A stretch of DNA of 26,032 bases from Amphimedon queenslandica. Its lineage: Eukaryota; Porifera; Demospongiae; Haplosclerida; Niphatidae. Under the pieces are notes generated by a model. That model was given only the letters and a program-made list of their open reading frames with translations, had not been told where the DNA came from and did not search any database. The first letter of the stretch is position 1; the number at the start of each line of letters is the position of its first letter. Of the stretch, positions 9,707 through 19,600 are shown piece by piece. The stretch is from contig NW_003546243.1 of the NCBI RefSeq assembly GCF_000090795.2, forward strand, positions 45,185 to 71,216. The letters are read 5' to 3'. The translations under genes were made by a program, and so were the position numbers.

Positions 9707-12700
9707 ATGTCGCAACAAGAGCATCAAATTCAGTTTGTTAACCCACCTCAGTTTGATTGTGACTGCCCTGTTTGCTTTGAGCCATTTAAGGAGTTGCAGG
9801 AGGTTTGTCAAACAACTTGCTGTGGGAGTCACATTTGTTTTGATTGTACTACTCGACTTAAGTATGCAGCAGATAAATGCCCAAATTGTCGCGAAGAAGA
9901 TGTTGATGCCATTGTTGACAAATTCTTTTTTCGCCTGTACAAAAATTTGGAAGTCCGTTGCTATAACTCACATGCTGGATGTGTATGGACTGGTGAGCTG
10001 CGTCATTTAGATGAGCATGCAGAAAGAAATTGCCAGTCTAGTTCCGTGCATCGCAGAGCCATGATAAGTTGTCCTAATCGCTGCGCAAGTCCTAAAATGC
10101 AGCGAGATGCTGTTAAAAATCATTTAGAGAGTGATTGTCCTTTGCGTGCTGTTTTACCAGCTATTGGAGTCATACCAATTGCTGCAAATGGAGAAATTAG
10201 CATTGCCCCATTTTCATTTACAATGACAAATTATCAGCAGCACTTAAACAGTGGTGAGCCTTGGTACAGTCCTTCATTTTACACACATGAGGAAGGTTAC
10301 AGGTTGATTGTAAGAGTTGATGCAAATTTGCACATGAAAAGCCACCATTTGTCCGTGCATGTATGCGTATTAAAAGGAGATTATGATGATCAATTGCAGT
10401 GGCCTCTTCAGGCTAAAGTTGAGATAAGCTTGCACAATTGGAGAGAAAACGATACCAGCATCACAAAGTCTATATATTTGCCTGGTGACGAGTATTGTAA
10501 GCAAGTGCATGTAGATCAAATTGCATTATGGGGAAAGGGCATTACAGATTTTGCATCAAATGAAGAGTTGCAGTATCAACCTTCCAAAAATACACAATAC
10601 ATTTGCTATGAGTGCTTGAGCTTTAGAGTGGAAAGAATAAAGATATTGCCAAAGCCCTCGCCCACACTTATACTTCCACCTTGGGCTAAGCGTAATTGTG
10701 TTAACCATTTTGTTCTTAACTCATTCGAAAGAAGTAAGAACATAGAATCCACACAATTTTTTGGTCCTCCATTTTACACGCATGAAAATGGATATAAACT
10801 AGCTGTAGTTGTCTATCCTAACGGATTTGGTGCAGGCACTGGCACCCATGTTTCTGTTTTTGCAACATTAATGAAAACAGATCAAGATAGTTTTTTGATT
10901 TGGCCCTTTAATGGAGAAATAAAAATTGACTTAATAAATTGGAGAGGGGATCATAGTCATAAATCTTGCACGATTATGTTTGATGGAAATGCTCCCACGG
11001 AAGCAACAATGAAGCCTCTCTTCGATTTTTCAAATTCATTGCATGGGTATGAAAAATTTATTACACAGTCTCGACTAGCTTATAATCAAAGTACAAATAC
11101 AGAGTATTTGCACAATGATTGCTTGATTTTCAAAGTTGCCTTTGCTGTTGCTTACTCCACTCCTTTCTGGAGAGAGCAAGGACTTGGCTACACATCAGCA
11201 CTCGAGTTTACCTTAGATAAGTTCACTATTAAGAATCTACATCAAAACCCTTACTATAGTGAACCATTTTTTTCAAACGGCTACAAGATGCAGATTTGTG
11301 TCAAGGGAAATGTCAAAGGCTATTTTAGTGTATACGTCCATTTAATGAAAGGCCCAAATGATGACTATCTCATGTGGCCATTTTGTGGTGACGTTTTAAT
11401 GGAATTAGTTAACTGGATTGATGAGACCAGCCATTTTACAAAATTAATACAGGTATCTCCTAAAGTCAACGGCAATGCATGTGACAGAGTTATAGTAGGT
11501 GAAAAAAATAAGGGTGTGGGTCATGCTCAATTTATCCATTACTCATTGCTCACTGGAAATTTTTTCTATGATGAAACTCTTTATTTTAGAGTAAAAGAAG
11601 TCACTATTCATTCAAATGAGCTTAGTTTAATGCGTCCTAGATGGCAAAAACCTGATGACGAATCTCCTTTTTGCGAGTTTACAATCGTTAACGTTTCAAA
11701 ACTGATGGAGCGAAGCACATACTTGTACAGTCCTGACTTTTACACCCACTTTGAAGGATACAAAATGTGCATTGAAATTCAGTTCTCATCCAGTGAGCAA
11801 AAGATTGGACTTTATGCTAGACTTCAAAAAGGGGAAAATGATGAAAATCTTATCTGGCCTCTTGAAGCTAGTATTGTAGTGCAGCTAGTTAATTGGCAAG
11901 AAGATGCTCATCATCATACATTCACCATTCATTTTGATGAGGATTCTATAATTGAGTCAAAGTCTCAAGTTACTACAGGAGATAGTGCTCCTTCTGGTTG
12001 TGAAGCGGAATCTTTTATATCGTACTATTCTCTTAAGTACAATGGAAATGCAGATACACAGTATCTACATGATGATTGCCTAAGATTTAAAGTAAAAGAA
12101 GTTATCGTTTATTCAACTCCTTCAATTTTGAAGGCACCACTTTGGCAACGCATGCTATCAAATTATTTTGAAATTACGTTAACTCGTTTTATGGATCAAG
12201 TTCGACTAGGTAGTCCATACTTGAGTCCTTCCTTTTACACATCTGCTCGAGGATATAGATTGCGTTTTAATGTGCATTCTGTTACTCGTGCAAATGGAGA
12301 GAATATTCTTATTTATATTAATTGCTTTCTCATGAAAGGTCCTTATGATGATGAGCTGCAGTGGCCCATTACAGCAGATGTCGTAATAGATATATTGAAT
12401 TGGAACAGTGACAGTAATCATTATCGAGTAGTTCTACAGTTTAATGATGACAGTCATAATGGTGCTCGTGCAAGAGTTGAGGCTGAAGGAGTGGAACTAT
12501 CTCCATTTTGCATTCAATCAAAAGCTATTCCAATAAACGAACTGTTTCCTGCGTATGAATCTAACACACAGTATCTTATAGAGGATAACATGCGCATTCG
12601 AATATATGATACTGCAGTTTACAGCACTCATTTGGAGAAATTGGTTCCTGATTGGATGAGTGCTGGTTGGTTCAACAAACCTTTGCTGGGGGCATCAGTT

Positions 12701-13126
12701 CCTGGTGTCCATCAACACATTGCATACAAGACTAAGCACATTAGTAAGCCATTTTATACTCACCGCAACGGCTATAAACTGAGGCTAGAAGTCAATCCCT
12801 ATGGTACTGGAAAAGATGTCACCATTAATGCTCGTTTGCTTAAAGGAGAATTTGACCGAAAATTGAAGTGGCCAATGGACATTGATATTACAATAGAAAT
12901 AATTAACTGGAAGCAAAATAATTTTCACATCTTAAAACTTATCAGTTTCAAATATGCCTTTGATGATACACGTATGCCAGTCAATGACACTGAAGAAGCT
13001 GCAAAGAATGCTTGGGGGTTGCCTGATTTTTGTCCACATCACCAGTTCTTCACCAACACACCTGATATACAATACATTTATAATAATTGCATGTTTATTA
13101 AAGTAAGAGGAGTTATTATACGATAA
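9707..13126 (+). CDS. RING / TRAF-type zinc-finger protein with six tandem MATH domains
   Basis: One uninterrupted exon encodes 1139 residues. An N-terminal RING-like finger uses C20-x2-C23, then C38/C39, H42, C44-x2-C47 and C58-x2-C61. Two TRAF-type zinc fingers follow: C85, C92, H104, C109 and C122, C126, H139, C144. There are six MATH (TRAF-C) repeats at about 168-312, 334-484, 499-635, 656-803, 820-972 and 1000-1139. Each has a 'PFYTH..GY(K/R)(L/M)' strand (shorter in repeat 3), a '(M/L)KG..D..L.WP' turn and an '(N/H)W' site; most end in '(T/I)-(Q/E)-Y-(L/I)...(D/N)-(D/N)-x-(L/M)...(F/I)-(K/R)'. Ordinary TRAFs have one such domain and a coiled coil; I see no coiled coil here. By family it is expected to be a cytoplasmic E3 ubiquitin ligase or adaptor recruiting clients through MATH. 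The single coding exon contrasts with its intron-rich neighbours. It is not assignable to a numbered TRAF. Confidence 0.92.
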   Translation: MSQQEHQIQFVNPPQFDCDCPVCFEPFKELQEVCQTTCCGSHICFDCTTRLKYAADKCPNCREEDVDAIVDKFFFRLYKNLEVRCYNSHAGCVWTGELRHLDEHAERNCQSSSVHRRAMISCPNRCASPKMQRDAVKNHLESDCPLRAVLPAIGVIPIAANGEISIAPFSFTMTNYQQHLNSGEPWYSPSFYTHEEGYRLIVRVDANLHMKSHHLSVHVCVLKGDYDDQLQWPLQAKVEISLHNWRENDTSITKSIYLPGDEYCKQVHVDQIALWGKGITDFASNEELQYQPSKNTQYICYECLSFRVERIKILPKPSPTLILPPWAKRNCVNHFVLNSFERSKNIESTQFFGPPFYTHENGYKLAVVVYPNGFGAGTGTHVSVFATLMKTDQDSFLIWPFNGEIKIDLINWRGDHSHKSCTIMFDGNAPTEATMKPLFDFSNSLHGYEKFITQSRLAYNQSTNTEYLHNDCLIFKVAFAVAYSTPFWREQGLGYTSALEFTLDKFTIKNLHQNPYYSEPFFSNGYKMQICVKGNVKGYFSVYVHLMKGPNDDYLMWPFCGDVLMELVNWIDETSHFTKLIQVSPKVNGNACDRVIVGEKNKGVGHAQFIHYSLLTGNFFYDETLYFRVKEVTIHSNELSLMRPRWQKPDDESPFCEFTIVNVSKLMERSTYLYSPDFYTHFEGYKMCIEIQFSSSEQKIGLYARLQKGENDENLIWPLEASIVVQLVNWQEDAHHHTFTIHFDEDSIIESKSQVTTGDSAPSGCEAESFISYYSLKYNGNADTQYLHDDCLRFKVKEVIVYSTPSILKAPLWQRMLSNYFEITLTRFMDQVRLGSPYLSPSFYTSARGYRLRFNVHSVTRANGENILIYINCFLMKGPYDDELQWPITADVVIDILNWNSDSNHYRVVLQFNDDSHNGARARVEAEGVELSPFCIQSKAIPINELFPAYESNTQYLIEDNMRIRIYDTAVYSTHLEKLVPDWMSAGWFNKPLLGASVPGVHQHIAYKTKHISKPFYTHRNGYKLRLEVNPYGTGKDVTINARLLKGEFDRKLKWPMDIDITIEIINWKQNNFHILKLISFKYAFDDTRMPVNDTEEAAKNAWGLPDFCPHHQFFTNTPDIQYIYNNCMFIKVRGVIIR

Positions 13127-13645
13127 ACATGATTCTTAATTTTTGTATTTTTGGAATTAGATTTACTGAAGGATTAATAATATAATTTGCGTGACATAGC
13201 CTAGCATATTATCAATCAATCCATTGTACAGATGCAGATTCAATCCTAGCTTATAAATATGTAATCTGTATGATGCAAGCTAATTGGTCATCACTAAGAA
13301 CAGAAGTACATACCATCTTGAGCAGTATTAATCAAACTTTTTTATTTTTTGTTGCTATGAGTAGTCTAGTATTAATTTAAACCTTAATTTAACAACTGCA
13401 TGCATACATTCATTGAAGCAAATACCCAACAGTAACTTTGCCAGTCTGCACTTTTCAATCAATGGTCGACATCAGTCATTGGTTCTCCACCTTCACTCTC
13501 CACTCAATCTCTTGTTCGATTCTCATTGAGTTTGTAAATCAGTCTATTTGTTCTAAGTACTTAAACTAGATCTATGTTATCAATTTTTAATGAAGTAATA
13601 AAAAATTTAATATTGATATTTTAAAACTGATAATAATATTATTAG
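13127..13645. other. Short convergent intergenic region
   Basis: 519 bp lie between the stop codons of the RING-MATH gene (+) and MTBP (-), which face each other. It is AT-rich. I see no clear AATAAA on either strand near the stops, no repeat and no RNA gene. Confidence 0.5.
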
Positions 13646-16600
13646 TTATAAAGATCTGTTAGCTTGCTCTAGTTCAAATTGAACAACCTAAAGAAGAAAT
13701 CATTATCTCAATGCTACATTTACTTTATGTGTAATTACATGTACAATGACCAAAGCTTATTGATACACAAAAATGACTACCATAGTGACCATACCATACT
13801 AATACTTAAATCTACACAATAAAAAGAGCCATGTCAACTAACCTGATGAACTGTATTTTCTACAATTTTCTTGATTTGTTTTCTTACATCAGATGATGCA
13901 CTGAGATCCTTCAAAGTAGAATTAAGCAACCTTTAGTTCGTTACAGTTATAATAGATTACCTTAATGTACAATTTACTAATTTTGAAGCATTTCTGGTAG
14001 CAAGCTTTGAAACGAGAATGAGATCTATTCATGTTGCAAGCTTTAAGTGATGACACAATGCACGTTTCCATATACTATAATAAATTAAGATTAACACAAA
14101 GTTTAAACTATCATTCAAGTCAAAAACCTGGTATAATAGTACAGTTATTCCACCAAAAATCACTAGAAAATTTTTCCATTCTTATTACAATTTCTGATGC
14201 ACATAAGTACATGCATGTACTTATAATTATTTTGTTGAGCAGATTCCAATCATTTTAAATTTGCTCAATAATTATTTTGACCAAAATTTCCTGTATTGTA
14301 TACACAGCCTTTGCTTTTGACAAAACTTTCTTGATTCAAAAATGCTCATAACTTGAAAAATTATCAGCCAAAAACAGCTCAAACTTTTTACATAGCATAA
14401 AAATGTCAATATGCATCAGAAAATGTAATAAAAATTGGGTATAATATCGGAGCCAATTTTTGGAAAAATCATATGGGTCATAACCTTGCTATTTTTTTAA
14501 AATTAGTTCATTTCTTATGATGCTCATAACTTGAAAAATATTTTTTAGAACATCATTTATCATTTATTTATCATATATTAGTGGTTCAGTGCACTACATG
14601 CTATCTCATATAAATGAATTCCACCATGGTACTGCATATGCATAATTAAAAATTTAGTTCATTCATTTTTTTAATTTGGGGCTGCTCAAGTCCATAAACC
14701 AAGTAATGTTCTTAGTACTGCCTTAGTTACTGCCAGTTTAGAGTATCATATAGCGGGAAATTTTGGAGGAACTAAAATTTGGCAAATTGCTAAATTTTGA
14801 TGATGGCCATGTGCCATTGAGCATGCATATAATGGCTCAAAATGGCGGATTTTATTTTGGTGAATAGCTATCAAAACGCTAAATTCGCCAAATTTAATTC
14901 CCTCCAAAATTTCCCACTATACGGTATTGAGGCTTACTTTTTTTCTTTTCTTTTTTTCTTTTGACTTACAGTCTTCATTTGACTCGGCAATAGTTGCATC
15001 AGTTACTTCTTCACTACTTTGGGGTACAGGTACTATCAGCTCATTGTCTGAGAACAAAAGAAATGCATAAATGTAAAAATAATTGCAATTATCTATTAAA
15101 AATGACTTACATGTACAGTAGGAGGATTTGTTAATTAAAAAAGAAGTTGTGCAACAGGCTATATCAATATTAAAGCAATTAAGTAAATAAATTCAAATAA
15201 GATGCCATGGCGGACCAGGGTTATTCAACAAAGTGTACAAAGGAAACTACATGTAAATAAAAGCCCTTAAAATGATAAGAAGCTAGCACTAGCCACGAAC
15301 ATCATAGGGAGAATGCTGTTCTATGAAATGAAAGTCCTAAAATTTTCTTGTACTAATATAAAATAAAATACATCACATACCATCAGCAGTGGTGTCATTC
15401 TTCAACACTTCAGTTGTTGATGATTCTTCATTTATAGCAGGTTCTAATTCTTTTTCACAAGTTTTGACATCAAGTTTCTCGTCCTCTATATTATTATCTT
15501 TAGCACTACTCATCAACAGTCTTCTTTGCTGTATCTTCTTTAATTCTTTAGAAGGAGTTTCAGCAGTTGAACAATGACAGGATCGTTCCCTTGGAATGTA
15601 TCGCTCCTGCACCTTCAAAAGCTTTGCCTCTTTTAGTTTATCTTCTTCAGAAAGACAATAACTACATGTATAATGGTAACAATATGTAAAATAACTGATC
15701 AATTATAAGCAATGCTCTGTGATGGTCAGGCAATCAACAGAATCATGCATGAATTCCTCACTATTTAGCATATTATACACAACCACAATCTTTACTAAAA
15801 TAAACAAAACGTTTCAGCCCAAAGGCTTTCATCAGTTGTACAAAAATATAAAAACTAACACTGACAGAACATGTACATGTACATAATACATTGCAAAAAG
15901 ATACCAGCAAGTTATCGTTGAGAACAATAATGATAAGATGCATATCTTACTTTACACCATGATATTTACGTGCTCTAGTTGGTGTACTGCTTAATATTTT
16001 CTTATAACTGACAGATGATGCTGTTTCTATTAAAAATAATGAAAACAATAATTACAAGTACATTACCGTATACAAGTACAGTATAATTTACCAGGGTCGA
16101 TCATATGGATAGATAATCCATTGTTATCCTCCTATACAAAATAGAGAATGACCAATATTATTTTATATAAGTATAAAATAAGTTACACTGCATGTCCAAT
16201 TGCACAAATGAATGAAAAACCAATAGAGCTGAAAATATTCGTGGGATTTATAATTTTGCCATTTTGTGCTAATGGAACAAATTCAGGATTTAATTTTGCT
16301 AGTGTAGATGTGAGCCGATGGTACAACCATTAACTACATGTGCTAACGCTTGGTGGAATTAGTTTATATAACGAACAGGAAATTGTAAAATTAACTTCCA
16401 ACAAATATTTCCAGCTATACTGTATGTATGCTTTACCATAGCGACTGGTACAAGGTCAGATGTTGCAAGAGGTTCTCCATTATGATCAAAACAGTCAATA
16501 ATATCACTAACAAGAGGAGCAGAGAATGAACCACTTGGAGGAGGAGGGGCCACCACACCTCCTAATGTTAGATCACAAGTATTGGTACGCTTGATCTTTT

Positions 16601-19600
16601 TCCTATTCACAAAATTACTAATAAATGAATGAAGGTAATATTTGGATGGGCTATAGTTCATTTTTTAACTATGGTGGTTTCCATGCTTTTTAAAAAATTC
16701 CACTATTTAAAAAAATAATGTATCAAAAAATGTTCGAAGCAATTATTTTAACAAAAACGGCATAATTTTTCTCAAAAGTTTGCTACATTTGCTCATAACT
16801 AAAAAATAAATTCAGAAAGAGTATTAATTTTCTGCAAAGCACAAGGTCATCAATACATGCATCAGTAAAATTGCCATAGAACTGGAAAAGTTTGTGGGAG
16901 CAATTTTGTACCAATATAGCAAATTTTAATGCATGCGGAATTTAATTTTGCAGGTGTAGGCATGAACTTTTGATACACCCAATACCTATAATGTAATTTG
17001 CCTAATTAAATTGTGCATTTTATGATAAACAGCAAACAGCAAAATTAAATTCCAGCAAATATTTCCAGCTATACAGTATAATATTGCTTACTTTAGCTGA
17101 TCCTCCAGTAGAGTGATAGCAGCTAGTTCAGGGCATGAATATGTACACGAAAGATCAGACTCTAAAAGGTAACATTATAATAACACTACACTATTGTACT
17201 CATAGTATTAATGCTTACCAGTATTGCAATTGACATCAAAATGATCATCAGCAAAGGAAGAAGAATGCAATCTTAAAGATACAAGTGGTATAATAATTAT
17301 TGACGATCAATAATAATAAGACTACTTACAAATTCTGCGAAGAATTTAAAAGGGGCAGATCTTTTAATACGAAGTCATTGCAATCTACAAAAAATAAAAT
17401 GATTTTAAAAAATGTAAATGTAATGAATAACACACACAAAAATCACCCACAAAATTCATGACATAAATTACAGCCCACGAAATTCTGTATCAAGAGTAGA
17501 TTATAGATCTACATACATGTACATGCATCGTCCTTTCAAATCTTGATAAAAACAGCCATGTAATAATTAACAATGCACTATCTACCTTAGGGCGCTTTTT
17601 TTTCAAGGGCTATAGATTTTTCAGATTTTTATTTTGTGGATTTAATTTTCGCAAATTTTTGCTGTCTGCCATCTTGTACCATATTAATTTGATTTTCACC
17701 AAAGTAATTTTCGTGAATCTTTAAAAATCGCAAAATCAGTGAAATTTACAGCCCTAAAAAGGTGCCCTATGGTACATGTAAGACCTGTAATTATAATTGA
17801 GGCAAAGCAAATTTTCAAGTACTCAAAACTTTTGTTTTTTATAACACAAAGCAAATTTTGTGTTGTTGTGTGTGAATGCACATGTAAAGTGGGATTGAAA
17901 AAGGTCTGAGAGCTTTAAAATACAAAAGAAATTAGTCATATGTAAGTACTACAAACACTCTATTATAGATACTAAAATACATGTAGTACCTTTAAAACAC
18001 TTTTAAAGCTCATACATATATATTTATAATCACTTTTACAAACTCGACTAACCATTTGAACTACATGAATATGTTTGAAGATCTTGCAACAAATCGCTAA
18101 AAGAAGTACAAGCAAGTGATTGAGGTTGATTCAGTAGCCAAGCATCATAATGTGTATCATCAGTATAAGAGGAGGAGTGCTGAGGAGGTACCAATAATAG
18201 TGGACCAACTGATATTCCAGATACTAATGGACTTGAATCTATAGATACATGTATACATGTACATGTGAGTGTATATAACATACATGTACATACAAGCTAT
18301 GCATAGCTGGGTTTCCCACAAAGTACCGTATAGCGGGTAATTTTGGAGGGGCTAGAATTTGATAAATTGCTAAATTTTGGTGATTGGCGGATTTTTAATT
18401 TGGCAAATTTTTGGCCATGTGCCATTGAGCATGCATATAATGGCTCAAAATGGCAGATTTTTATCTTGGCGAATGGCCAGCAAAATGCCAAATTCGCCAA
18501 ATTTAATCCCCTCCAAAATTACCCGCTATACGGCATGTTAATTGACCTAAAGTATGCTTCATATGAGGACAAGCTTCATAGCATCATGGAGCAAATTAAA
18601 AAAATATGTTTGGAATCAGCTCTAAGTTTCTATCAAATAACACTATAAAAATGGAAGATTTTTTCTATTCATATTTTGGCCAAATTTGGCCCGAGACCGT
18701 GTACTATAGTACAGGGATTTTTACTCCATTTTGGAGCAACTTCAAAAATTCATTAAAAATCCAATTTTGGTTGAAATCAGCTCGAACTTTCTATACAACA
18801 TAAGGACATGTGTATGCATCAGATAAAATTATAAAAATGAAGAATTCTCTCCTTTTCAATTTTGGCAAAATTTGGCCTGAGACCGTGTACTATAGTATAG
18901 GGATTTTTACCCCATTTTGGAGCAGCTTAAAAAATTCATAAAAAATTTAATTTTGAACAAAAACCACTTAATATTTCTACACAACATAAAAACATGTGTA
19001 TGCATCAGATAAAATTATAAAAATGAAGAATTCTCTCTATTTCAATTTTGGCAAAATTTGGCCCAAGACCATGTACTATAGTACAGGGATTTTTACTCCA
19101 TTTTGGAGCAACTTCAAAAATTCATTAAAAATCCAATTTCGATTGAAATCAGCTCGAACTTTGTACACAACATAAGAGCATGTATATGCATCTGATAAAA
19201 TTATAAAAATAAAGAATTGTCTCTTTTTCAATTTTGGCGAAATTTGGCCCGAGACCGTGTACTATAGTACAGGGATTTTTACTCCAATTTTGAGCAACTT
19301 TAAAATTCATTAAAATCCAATTTTGATTGAAATCAGCTCGAACTTTCTACACAACATAAGGACATGTATGTATGCATCAGATAAAATTATAAAAATAAAG
19401 AATTGTCTCTTTTTCAATTTTGGTGAAATTTGGTCCGAGACCGTGTACTTACACTACAGGGACTTTTACCCAATTTTGAAGCAACTTCAAAAAGTTATAA
19501 AAAATCTAATTATGATCAAAAACAGCTCAAACTTTCTACACAACGTAAGAACATGTATATATACATGTATGTATCAGATAAAATAATAAAAATATAGAAT

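Noticed and set aside
12206-12421. A minus-strand frame inside the RING-MATH gene
   Set aside because: It is a shadow of the long plus-strand coding sequence.
16559-16661. An ATG upstream of MTBP exon 12 that could start a separate 100-residue protein
   Set aside because: The part before 16602 ends in a good splice acceptor (GTGAATAG), and the exon joins in frame with exon 11, so it is internal to MTBP.
18297-18500. A minus-strand frame that looks protein-like
   Set aside because: It is the translation of the family A MITE, whose inverted-repeat ends and relative at 14747 show it is not a gene.
18606-19586. Frames with a repeated S-(S/A)-x-F-(L/Y) pattern every 62 residues
   Set aside because: The 186-bp repeat length is divisible by three, so frames recur automatically; stops interrupt them and the same sequence is decayed elsewhere.
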